Both the position numbers and the translations under genes were made by a program. A model generated the notes under the pieces. It worked only from the letters and a program-made list of their open reading frames with translations, was not told where the DNA came from and searched no databases. DNA of 64,000 nucleotides from Bagarius yarrelli. Its lineage: Eukaryota > Chordata > Actinopteri > Siluriformes > Sisoridae. This document shows, in pieces, positions 36,801 through 47,759 of this stretch; the stretch's first letter is position 1; every line of letters starts with the position of its first letter. The DNA is taken from the NCBI GenBank assembly GCA_005784505.1, contig VCAZ01000006.1, positions 10,486,724-10,550,723 on the forward strand. Direction: 5' to 3'.

Positions 36801-39800
36801 TATTCAACTGAGCAGATAAGAGCTTCAGGGTCTTGCTCGGGGGCCCAGCAGGTGCAGCTTGAAGATACTAGAAATTCAACCCACAATTATTAATGTGAAC
36901 AATTTAGATGTCTGCCAGAAACTGTGTGTTGATTAAAATTAACCAAAAATTAATTGTACTGTATCTTTTTTCTCTATTTCATGTTCTATGTAAACCTTCA
37001 TCAAGCCACAAAAAAATTGTACTGACTGATTTTTACTTGCAGCTAATAACCTTTTACATTCGTTTACAGTCCAGAACTCGGGTACCTGCATTTCATTAGG
37101 GCTGGTGTGGAATCCAGAGCCACATTGGAAAACCGGACTGTGCTTTTCACTCAAAAAAAAAATCCTGGACCAGTACCCAGCTCCTGGTTCCAAATCAGCT
37201 CCAACACCTTGCTGGTCTCAAACAAGGGAACCCTATGACGCTAGTAGGCGGAGCTTCCACTACAGACCACAGTTTGAAAAGCACCAATTTTAAAAGCCAT
37301 CAAAGCTCCTATAAATTAACAACAATTAAACATGTCAGTCCAGCAGCTTTTGGTAGAAGAGACTTTTTTTCCTTCCATTATAAACTAGCAAGGAAAATAA
37401 GTGTATGTATAGGAAGATGGCAAATGCAGGGTTTGTCTGATGTGCCAAACAGTTAGTCCAAGTTGGTGACATTAAATGTTTCCCATGGTTTGGCTCCGAG
37501 AAATAGGATTTTTTTCTGTCAATATGAGTTTTTAAATAAAAAAAAATATTTTAAGAAATAACGAATATTGTATAAAAAACAATACAATAAAATGTACTGC
37601 AATACGTTTTTTTTTATTCGGTATAATGTACATCATTTACCTTGGAGATCAGATGCTTACACTTGCTAATGCACTTGCTAACACGCATATTTAACTGCCT
37701 ATCGAGTGAGACAAGGGATGCTGGGAGGATGTTAGGACATTGAATGTGGCATTTGCTACGCCAGCTAGCGGTTTGGTGTCTGAAGCTGGCTTATAAGCCA
37801 AATATTAGCTCGCAATTTAAAGCAAAAAAATCGGACGAGAAACGGCACGTATCTCAAAGAACTCGTTAGTTTTAGGAAATTTAATGTAAGAGTTTTCTTT
37901 CAGGTTTAGCGTAATATTTTGAAAAATTTCTCTCAACTTTACATAGGGTGTTGAAAATTTGAAGCAGATTTTCTTAAAAAGAATTTTAGGTAACAGGTAA
38001 ATAAAAATGAGCCTAGCTTTACATTAAGCTAAATTATTATGAAGTGTTTAAGCCAGTTCACGGAAAGATAAGCCACAAAACCTGTTCCCCAAGGAAGTAT
38101 TTCTTTTTCAACACTAGGGTTTAATGGTTTAATTATCTGGTTTGACTAAGCCACGCCGTGCTATAGTTGTCGTTCTAATATGTGGTCATGTTCAGGCAAT
38201 TCATCCAATTTACTACAGTGCTGACAGAAAGACCTTCATTCTTGCACCACGTCCACAGAGGTTGTTATTAAGAAAGTTCAGGAAACTGTGCAACACCTAA
38301 ATTTTTATTCGTAAAAAAATGTCTGCTGTTTCTGACATATACTTATGGCCATAATGTAATAGAAAACGACTACTTCTATGCAAAACTCCTGATTACAAGA
38401 TTTCTGCAGGGCAACAAACCTTTTTTCATATGTGTATAAATATCTTTTTTCCCCCCACTGTTAATAAAACATACATATGCCATGCAGCCTGGGATTTATA
38501 TCCCAGGTAAAACGGGGCATATTAGTTAATGGAAACATTAAATAATTTTGGACTGACACATATATACAGTAAGTTGTAGCATCCAGAGTCCAGTCAGGAC
38601 GAGCTGGCCACTACCAGTTATAAAAGCAATCAGTGACTGCCAGATGTGCAAGTGCCCAGTGACATGACAAAGTTGACAATATATGGTGACTTGGTTAAAG
38701 TACCAAAGCTGAAAATATGCTACTCTAAAAATGTTATGTATTGTACATGTACATGTCTTGGAAACGCATATTCTTGTAAATAAATTTAACAATGTCTCAA
38801 TGCGTTTTGTTTTTGTTATTTTTGAGTCAACGGTAGAGTCCCTGTCCCTTTTAGACATTTACCAGTTCTTACCGTTTTATTTTTTATTTATTTGCCATGT
38901 AATTTTTCTCAGGCATGTTGCACCCCTGCCAAGATATTTCCTTCTTTGAAAAAAAAAAAAAATGGAATCAGTTTGCCTACCTAGCCTTTGCCTAGCTTTC
39001 ACAAATAAAGCTTTGGCAGACATTGCTGAGCACGCTTAGGAAGCCCTACACGGTGTTTGGACCCCACAGCCACAGAAAGGCTATTACGCAAATGCAGGCA
39101 GCGGGTTTGTTTGCAATTCATTCAAAGGTTAGCATTCTCACTCAGCAGTGTTTTCACTTTCCAGGTAAACACTGCTGCACCGTCTTTCGGGGAGTTTTTT
39201 TCCCTCATGCTGTTGGTAATGACTCATTCTAAATAAGCTAACGCTGATTAATTAGAAAGAGAAAAGAGGCGTTTTGTGTCCTACATGTGTTTTAAGATAT
39301 GCTAACTGTATGTAGGTGATTTGCATTTTTGTTTGTCTTTCATCATGAAATTACTTATAAATCTTTCCCCGTTTGAATGCAGATTTCCTAATTTGTCTTA
39401 TATATTTGTACAAATATATCTTCCTACAGACAGTACAATGCATCGTTAGATCATGCCCAGACCGTAGGCTATATAGGGTGAGGTTGTGTCCTTACAGGTT
39501 TTGCATTCCACCGCACCTCTATTTCATGAGCGCTAAGCTGACATGTTGTACAGAAAGTGGTGCCACAAGACTGTTATATCTAACGTGCTTTAATTTAATA
39601 TTCATCATAAAAGACTTGTAATGAGTTCAAATTCCTAGAACAGGTATGGCATTTGAATGTTTTATTGACACGTGACCAAATAATGATTAAACATTACTGT
39701 GTGGTGTGTGACCAGCATGTGTGTATTGGGGTAACTTTTTACTTTTAAATAATTTTTAATGATGTGTACTGTTAATCAAGTACATTTTTAGTGAAAAAAC

Positions 39801-42800
39801 TTTACTTTTACTTTTTTACTGTCAAATGGTAATACATATGAGACTTTATAAATAATTAGTTTATATAAGTTGTTCGCAAATCTTGCGAGACTTTGGAAAG
39901 GCTGCTTTGCGAGAGGCTGCTACTGTGTGTGTGTGTGTGTGTGTGTGTTTTATTGAAGGCAGATCATCCATGACCTCAAGTTTAGTCTGTGTTTTCACTC
40001 CAAGAAGTAAAAAAAAAAAAAATAGTTTCATAATGCGATGAATGCTGTGTTCAACATAACCCACATGACATACAATTCCAGCTCCAACCTGAAAAAACAC
40101 GTAGTGGTAATTGTTAAAATGTTGTTAAAAAATAATATCTATGTGCATTTTAACCCTATTGTAAAACCACATTTTACACACTGTCTGAATATTTTTCCCT
40201 TATGCGCTCTCATGTAAGAAATGACAAATAATCTTATGAACCTAGAAACACGCGTTTATGGACGAACGTTCATTCTAAACATCCGCACATTTTCATATAC
40301 ATTAAACACAAAACTTAATAAACTGAGCAGCATTTAAACTGGGACGACCTGCATTTATACAAAAATCCGGACAAGATTTTTTTAACACATACTGAAGTGT
40401 AGAACATCCGTGCACTATCAACACGTGATTGTATTTTATTTTATTCCTACATAAATAATGCACATACTTATAAAACTATTTTGACGGCACAAGGCAGACC
40501 CACACAGTATTAGGCTGGTAAATTACATGCTATGTATAATGTGTGTGCAGACGTGTGTGTGAAATGCAAAACAATTAATAAATAATATGCTTTCAATTCA
40601 GTCCAAGTAGATAAGCCTTATCCCACTTTTTTTTTTTTTTTTTTACTAATTGTTATACTGCAGGTGCTGCTTTCTGAAGCTTGCCGTCTTGTTGAACAGA
40701 CAAGTTACAAAGTGCTCAAAGGAGAAGATTCTAGCAAAGCTGTTGGATAATTCCTCTGAGCTTCCATCTGCAGACTGCCTTTAATGGGGTGAAAGTACAC
40801 AATGGTTCAGTCTTGCTGCCATTTGTGTTACCTTAATGTGTTTATAAAAAGATTAGTGGCGTGAAGGGTGCGCCAGACATGTACAGACTTTTGGACTGTG
40901 CTATAATGGAACGTTGTTTTTCGTCTCAAATGCTTTATACAATTTGTTTTACGTGTGTTTGCGTTTATCTATATTTTCTCAATTGACATAAGGGTAAAAG
41001 TTCAAGAAATGATGGGTGAAAGTCTATAAAATCTAACCAGCCGTTTTGATCATACCCCGTTTTTTTCCCCTTATAATAAACAAATAGATAGATATTATTA
41101 AAACACCTAGTTTTTGAAATGTGAAACTCTTGCAAATGTAATTTGTAATTTAAAATGAATTAATAGTTAATAAAAAATAAATTAATAGTTTTGGGCATTT
41201 TATAGTAAATACATGATATACATGGGTGTACTAAAAACAGAATTTTTTATAGTTTTTCCACTCCAATCCTGTAAATTAAAGACTTGATTTAAAGAATGTG
41301 AGCCTTTTCTGTTTGCTTTTCATCTTCCAGGAAGAACAGTCATGCAAATAAAGTGTTAGAATTAAACTGTTTTCACAAACTTAGTCAAAGCATTGCATGG
41401 CAATTACAGGCTGGGTTTTTTGTGCAGATGTTTGTTCTCATCAGAACGAGTTGTCCTAATTTGCAATATTACTGTTTACACTATTTTGCTTTAGACCCGT
41501 ATGCAGAGCCTGCAACCTGATCCAGCTGCCCGCTACCGTAATGTAATGGATGCTCTGTGGCGTATCATGAGGACTGAGGGCATCTGGCGACCAATCAGAG
41601 GCCTGAATGTCACAGCAGTGGGGGCAGGGCCTGCCCATGCACTCTACTTTGCCTGCTATGAGAAGTTAAAAAAGACACTTGGTGATGTCATCTACCCAGG
41701 AGCCAACAGTCATTTGGCGAACGGTACACACCACACACCACACCTGCCAGACTAAATAACTAAAGGGAGCAGAGATGATATAGATAAGCAGTACAATTAA
41801 ATTGCTTCAGCCACAACTATGCTATTTTATCATTATATATTTTATACAATAAAATTTTTGCATAATCAAACATTTAGCAAGAGACACTTTAAAAGGTGAT
41901 GAAAATGTGCAGCAGACGGTGGCTTTACAACATTCTACAAAAAAAGCCTATTAAGCATTATAGCAAAGGTAAAAAATGTAATAAACATTTAATGAAATTT
42001 TTTTAAACTGAAAATAGGTATCTAACATTGTTTTTTGTCTCCCCTTTAATAATGAACAGTAATGCTACAGTTTTTTTTTTTCATAAAACCATAATTATTA
42101 CAATTGAAAACAAGTACTTGGTAATGAGAAGGCAATTATTTAATTATGTTAGTTGGGTTAAAACAATGTGTGTTTATGTAACGGTTATATGTAGTGTAAA
42201 AATGGTTATATGTAGGTAAAAATAACTAATTGTCTGTATAAGTAGGTTTTATGGTGACCAATATTATTTGAAGGAAACGGCCAACTAATGTTCAATAAAA
42301 TCAGCAGTGATGCTGTTACGGAAATAATTTTCCTAAAATAACAAAATATTTTTTGTTATAATATTTTTATTTTGCTTTCCTTTAAAAAAATAGTTGGATG
42401 CTCTACTCTACTCTAAAAGAGCTAAAATGCAGTAGAGCAAAAATGTTTTCTTTTAGCAACAAGATTCTTATACTACCAAGAAGAACCCTGTTGTTAATTA
42501 TAAATACCTTTTTTACAGTATCACGTGTATGCATTTTAACCTTCACCTCACACTTTATTTTTCCTCTCACATTTTCACTATGAGTGATGAGATTTAATTG
42601 TACACTGTGTACAGCAGTAAGAGGATATCAAAGCATCTTGGAGCGGCACTGCTTAACAAAGCAGAACCGATGCTTGCTGCTGCTTTGCCTTTTGTCTTTT
42701 TCTCTCTCTGCGTAGGTGAGGGGCAGAGCAGGTGAGTAGCCTCTGGAATGCTCATCAGATTCACATGAACTGAAATATCAAAGACGTTTGATTATTTTTT

Positions 42801-45800
42801 TTAAAGGAGTTTTTTTTTTTGTGTGTTATTCTGTGCTACATTCCACTTTTATATATGATTTTTTTGACTAATTATTGTTGATATTTATTCTAAAGCAGTT
42901 ACATTTATTACAAGTGCATTCTTTAGGTTAGATATTTAAAATATTAGTGTAATAGTGTTAGTCAGTAAAATAAATTAGTGTGCAGGTGGTACGTTCTCAC
43001 GTCTAAAGATTTGCTGAGTGTGTAACTAGGAACTTTATTAATCTCTTTCGAATAAACAGATGTATTTGTGATTCCTCTTCACTCAATCTTCTACCTCACC
43101 TAATGATGCTCACTTTGAAGGGTTTTTTTTTTTTGGCAGGAGCTGCAGGATGCGTGGCCACACTGCTTCACGATGCTGTCATGAACCCGGCTGAAGGTAC
43201 CTACTGTTGTGTTTTTTTTGGGGTTTTTTTGTTTTTTTTTTAAATGTGTTCTTTAAATATCCTAATGCAGATTTAGACTTAATTTCACTTTTATAATTTC
43301 CTCCACACTTCTAAAAATGCCTTCCACTCGATCGGCTGTGTTTTAATCAGTTTGGGGCTGCTTTTAAAGACTATTTTTTTCTGTCACTTAATCTGTCAAC
43401 TAATCAATTTTTTTATTAGCTGAATAATACTTTGACTAATTTTTTAATAAATAATAAGTACAACCCTTAGCCTTTTAGTATTTAGTTAAATAATAAATAA
43501 AACAAATTAATTAAAAATTTTAATAATACTTCAAATTTCCAAATATAAATAAAATGTATATACAGAAATGTATAATATATTTTAATTTACAGAGTTTGGC
43601 AGTTGCCTTTGTCTAGAGCGGCTTACATTTATCTCTTTTATACAACTGAGCAAAGAGTTTAGGGCCTTGCTCAGGGGCCCAGTGGTGGCCCGATTTTTCA
43701 ATTAGCAGCCCAACACCTTAACCATTGTGCTACCACTTCCCACTATAATATATACAATATAGGCCTTATTAGGAATTTTTCTTACTGTAAATGATTAACA
43801 ATTCTAGAAATATGATTTACTTAATTGATTTTAAATTAAACAGCAAAAACAATGCACTTGTAATTATCTGCAAAATGCTCATGTCCACCAGTTGTGTAGT
43901 GTTATTGCAACTCGTCATCATTTATTTTAGAAGTCTGCATGTGAATAAACGACTGTCAAAAGCACTAAAAGCATTGTTGCCAGACTAAAGTTACAGTCTA
44001 AGTTTTATTTTTTCTCTCTATAGGGGGCAATAAGGTACATTTGCACTCTTATTGATTAACCATGGCGTTCTTATTTAGCAAATTAGGACGTATTAGCTGA
44101 TAGCTTTATCTTTAGGGAAACATTAATGAGTTCTTAACCGAATCACCACAGTTAAGAACGAAACAGTAATGCACAAAAATCATTGATACTTACACCACTG
44201 GCCTGTCGTTTTCATGTTGATGCGTCCAAAAATGTTAGAAAGTTAGTCGTGCATAGCGGTAGCCCTGCCATATCAGTTTTACAAAGGGAACAATGCACTA
44301 TTTTATGCAGCCATTCTAACCTGTTACCACACTTTTTTCGAATCTGAAAAAAAGCTTTATTGCCAGGTATGGTACAAGGGCACTTTAGAGCATCAGGAAT
44401 TTGGCTTGGTGTTGGGTGCAGACACAGAATATAAATATACAAAAGGCAAAAAAAAAAAAAAAAATGTCTGTGGTCTGGCTTTCTGTGAATCACTTTCACT
44501 TTGTCTATGAGCAGCAGTTATTTGAAATTACCGCACAAAAGTAACCTGTTAACGTAAGCACTGTAATCAACGTGTCATTGCAGCCCTTATTCAGCTACAA
44601 TAGTATTCTGACTCGAATGCTAGGGAATGAAGGGTCTGGGGTGCTGGCAATGTTCCAGCTCATCCCAAATGTGGTCATTGGGGTTGAATCGGATTCAGGG
44701 CTCTGTGCAGGATACTCTAGTTCCTCTATTCAAATAATAACACACCATGCCTTCATGGAGCTCAGGGTTTTGTGCACAGGGGCTTTGTTATGCTTAACAG
44801 TCTGTTTATGTCTCTTGGTTCCAGTAACGTGAATAATGTAATGCTACAATATATAGAGGCATCCTAGGCAACTGTGTGCTTCAGAGATTGTGGTAAAAAA
44901 TACTAAGACACACTAATGTGTGTGCTGGTAAGGTGTTCACAAACTTGTGGCAAAATTGCTTAGTTGTATAAAAGAGATAAATGTAAGTTGCTCTGGATAA
45001 GGGTGTGTGCCAAATGCTGTAAATGTAAAATAGTGTAAATTTTAAAATTTGTAGGTTTGCTTACAAATTTACCGGAATAAAGTGTTTCACTTTTAAGCTG
45101 TAATAATGCTTAAGATTTATTTAAAAAAAAAATTAAGAATATAATTTTAGTTCATAACAAATATTTAAAATAGGGGAAATAAATCTATCCATCATGAATC
45201 TGATCAAGCAGCTGTGGGAAGTGCTTAAGTGTGATCCATGGAGACTCCACCTTGTAATTTACACCACTTAATGGATCTGCATCTAACATCCTGGTGCCAC
45301 ATACCACAGCACATCTTCAGAGGTTTAGAGCTGTTTTGGCAGCACAAAGGGGACCTACATAATGTACATAATAATTGGCAAGTGGCTTTTATGTTATGGC
45401 TAGTCAATGGACCTAGACCAAGATTAATGGAGTTTTGTAATCCAAGCACCCCTGAGACACTAGTTAAGGTGCTCTTTTTTTAGATAAAATTATAGATCTA
45501 TTGTAAAATGTAATGGTCCGTTGCACCTTGCATTACTAACCAGTAGGTGGCATCAAAGAGTTGTGTAAATGGCAATATAAGTAAACCTCTGTAGGCTCAT
45601 TAAAGACTCGAATGGATGTCCCATGGGACAACATAGCCTTTGTTGTAATTAACAGCTGCACTACAGTGGAATGCTTTCTAACCTGTTGCTGGGGGTTTGT
45701 CAGCAGTGCATATGCGCTGGCATTATTCCAGCTAAGGCTTACACATCCAGGTGGCACTACACACCTGCACTGTTGCTTTGAACCACACATGCAGCTTTAG

Positions 45801-46586
45801 CCTTTCCGTTTTTAGTAAATGGCCTCGACAGTGCTGAAAAGACGACTTTATTTGATCTGCTCATGTCCGGATGGAACAGGCCACAGTGGATAATGAGTTT
45901 ACTGGCTCCTCTTTTGATGGACATACTGTATTTTTTTCATGACCTTTATATTTTGTCTGGCTGTTTATTAGCTGCTGAATGTCTTTTTCTAACACCCCCC
46001 TCCTTTTTTTTCTTTGTGCTGTTTCCTTTGGTTCGTCTGTCTTGCAGTGGTGAAGCAAAGGATGCAGATGTATAACTCGCCGTATCGAAGTGTGCTAGAG
46101 TGCATGCGCTGTATTTGGCGGCACGAAGGCAGCGGAGCATTTTACCGCAGCTATACGACACAGCTCACCATGAACGTGCCTTTTCAGGCGCTGCACTTCA
46201 TCACTTACGAGTACCTCCAGGAGATTCTCAACCCCCACAGACTTTACAACCCTTCATCTCACATGATTTCAGGAGCTCTAGCCGGGGCGGTGGCTGCTGC
46301 CGCCACCACACCGCTGGACGTGTGTAAGACTTTGTTAAACACACAGGAAACGCTGGCGCTGCACTCAGTAAGCCCCGGCAGAGCACACATCTCAGGTCTG
46401 GCCCATGCCTTCAGGACTGTGTACAGGCTTGGCGGCCTGCCTGCCTATTTCAAAGGTGTACAGGCTCGTGTCATCTACCAGATGCCCTCTACAGCCATCA
46501 GCTGGTCTGTATACGAGTTTTTCAAGTATGTCATCACCAAGCATCAACTTGAGCGTCTGCGAATGCAGAGAGATGGAGAGAAGTAG
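33812..46586 (+). CDS. slc25a28: Mitoferrin-2, mitochondrial iron transporter (complete)
   Basis: Four exons join in phase to 1164 nt, 387 residues: 33812-34150, 41495-41723, 43140-43196 and 46048-46586 (stop TAG). Residues 1-95 are a variable Arg/Gly-rich N-terminus; the carrier core follows. Each of the three tandem SLC25 repeats carries the Px[D/E]xx[K/R] signature: PIDCVK (108-113), PAEVVK (206-211) and PLDVCK (297-302). Mitoferrin hallmarks are present, including HDAVMNPAEVVKQRMQMYNS, FYRSYTTQLTMNVPFQA and GVQARVIYQMPSTAISWSVY. The second and last are typical of MFRN proteins, and the MNPAE segment lies in the second carrier repeat. The protein imports ferrous iron across the inner mitochondrial membrane for heme and Fe-S synthesis. 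It is called mitoferrin-2 rather than -1 from the DPAARYRNVMDALWRI and LSDV/LGDVIYPGANSH-type segments. The start at 33812 (MEADG) is preferred; an in-frame ATG exists 33 nt upstream and another at residue 12. Confidence 0.97.
35215..35402. repeat. SINE-like interspersed repeat, copy 3
   Basis: The longest copy in the window: 'tttatccagaatgacttaca', 'acaactgagcaattgggtg', 'cccaacagtggcaacttggt', then a tail 'gcttaacctttgagccacca'. The block order matches copies 1, 2 and 5. Confidence 0.75.
36237..36431. mobile_element. Palindromic MITE (hAT-like), copy 2
   Basis: Same family as 28522-28667 but longer. The left part 'ggagggccggtggcctgcag' pairs with 'ctgcaggacaccggccctcc' on the right, ending near GGACACCCCCTG. 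The left terminus is more decayed. It lies in slc25a28 intron 1 and has no coding capacity. Confidence 0.75.
36750..36875. repeat. SINE-like interspersed repeat, copy 4
   Basis: Diverged copy with 'catttctggcattttcaggt', 'caactgagcagataagagc' and 'cttgctcgggggcccagcag'. It lies in slc25a28 intron 1. Confidence 0.6.
39924..39948. repeat. (TG)n microsatellite
   Basis: About twelve TG repeats in slc25a28 intron 1. Confidence 0.9.
42716..42731 (+). other. Candidate 16-nt microexon in slc25a28 intron 2
   Basis: GTGAGGGGCAGAGCAG is preceded by a strong acceptor (a long T/C tract ending TCTCTCTCTGCGTAG) and followed at once by a consensus donor (GTGAGTAGC). Its first bases repeat the downstream donor, so the site could also be a nested or recursive splice site. 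Inclusion would add 16 nt and shift the frame after residue 189. It is not needed for the normal protein. Confidence 0.4.
43590..43742. repeat. SINE-like interspersed repeat, copy 5
   Basis: Well-preserved copy in slc25a28 intron 3, with 'cggcttacatttatctcttt', 'cttgctcaggggcccagtgg' and 'caccttaaccattgtgctac'. Confidence 0.75.
44625..44965 (-). mobile_element. Tc1-like transposon fragment (decayed)
   Basis: In slc25a28 intron 3, 'gtgctggcaatgttccagct', 'catcccaaatgtggtcattg' and 'cagggctctgtgcagg' are characteristic of the transposase C-terminal region, read in reverse, of a common fish Tc1-like family. The right edge 'ggtgttcacaaacttgtggc' resembles that family's terminal sequence. Most of the coding region is missing. 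Confidence 0.55.
44968..45032. repeat. SINE-like interspersed repeat, copy 6 (inverted fragment)
   Basis: A short inverted piece: 'ataaatgtaagttgctctgg', 'ataagggtgtgtgccaaatg' and 'ctgtaaatgtaa' complement the head of the other copies. Confidence 0.65.
45190..45412. mobile_element. Second Tc1/mariner-type repeat fragment
   Basis: In slc25a28 intron 3, 'ccatggagactccaccttgt', 'cctggtgccacataccacag', 'agctgttttggcagcacaaa' and 'tttatgttatggctagtcaa' are the 3' end of a high-copy fish DNA-transposon family. The short open frame over it (ELFWQHKGDLHN...) is part of that element rather than a host gene. Confidence 0.6.
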
Positions 46587-47653
46587 ACGCTCACACTTTG
46601 TTTAACCCTGCCCCTGATTATCAACTTCTTGGCTTTTTTTTTTTTCTTTCTGTCTCTTCTACTTGCTGCACCACAAATGAGACATGCATGCTGCAGAGAG
46701 TCAGAGAGAAGTAGCCGCTCGCACGCACATTCGCCTGGTCCTGTCCTTGCACAGATGATCCCTTTTTTCTGGCACCAGCTGCAACAGTACACCATCAACA
46801 CGGGCTCTATACTACACTGAGACCAACTGGACATCAAAACAATTAGTTATATTTACAACTGCATTGCACTAGCATTTTAGGCAGCATAAATGTGATTTCT
46901 CTTGACCCCACCAGAGGGCATCAAAAGCCTCTACAAAGATCAATTATAAAAACAGTTGCTAACAAGTGAAAGTTCTTTAATTGATCTAGATGTGTGTGAT
47001 TATAGTTTTCTCCAAGCAAAGATATATTGAATAGAGTATATTTTTAAAAATTCCACCCAGATCAACTTTTTGTCAAAAAGAAAGAGCCTACAGGCCAAAT
47101 AACACGAAAGATAAATAGAAGTCAGAAAATATTTTCACTTTTCCTTAAAATTGGTTTTGCATACTGTTAAATCACTGTTTCAACTTAAAAACATATTCTA
47201 AAAGAATCCTAGGACTCCTAAATTACCTTTATAAGTTTTGAGTTGTCAAGCTTTTGAAAGGAACATGGCTGGGAAGAAAGTTCAGTTGAAAGAATAACCA
47301 TTTCCTTTTGGTCTTTATAACATTCATGCATTACCTCTAAGCTGCATGATAAGCAATAGCAGAGAAAAGTAATTGGAGTATTGTTCTATTTTTTTTTCTC
47401 AACTGCCTGTGCACTGATTGAATTAAAAAGGCCATTAAGAAGATGTAATTGCGGTTACTACAATAAGCATTTACTGTAATCTAAGTGTTTGTAGGCAGAA
47501 GGATTATAATGATCTCTGTAAAACATCATAGATGGTTTTTGACTAAATTCTGTTTTATTGCCCATCGTGTTGCTTAAGTACACTTTAATGTTAATAAATT
47601 ATGGAGCCAGTCCTATTGGCATCTTTCTACCCTCTACCCTGTTCCCAGCATTC

Positions 47654-47753
47654 AATAAAATAGCGGTGCAGTGACTACTGCCTGCGTAACATGCACTTTT
47701 TTCTGACTTGTCTGGATTATTAACCTTTCAAGGAAAAATGCACCTTTAATAAA
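47654..47753 (+). terminator. Possible slc25a28 polyadenylation signals
   Basis: Plus-strand AATAAA hexamers at 47654-47659 and 47748-47753 lie 1.1 kb beyond the slc25a28 stop codon. They would define a 3' UTR of about 1.1-1.2 kb. The assignment is by position only. Confidence 0.4.
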
Positions 47754-47759
47754 ATTTGC

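Larger units (their letters stand above)
34151..41494 (+). other. slc25a28 intron 1, 7.3 kb
   Basis: Flanking exons join in phase, so no further exon is required. It contains two SINE-like copies, a MITE copy and a (GT)n tract (listed separately). A decayed repeat at about 37075-37290 has the phrases 'aaaccggactgtgcttttca', 'cctggttccaaatcagctcc' and 'aggcggagc', of a kind seen in fish hAT-type non-autonomous elements. The rest is AT-rich with no genes seen. Confidence 0.6.

Noticed and set aside
44572..44832. Plus-strand open frame of 86 codons in slc25a28 intron 3
   Set aside because: It overlaps a reversed Tc1-like transposon fragment; composition and position do not support a host gene.
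45238..45483. Plus-strand open frame of 81 codons
   Set aside because: It lies over a fish DNA-transposon fragment and reads as part of that element.
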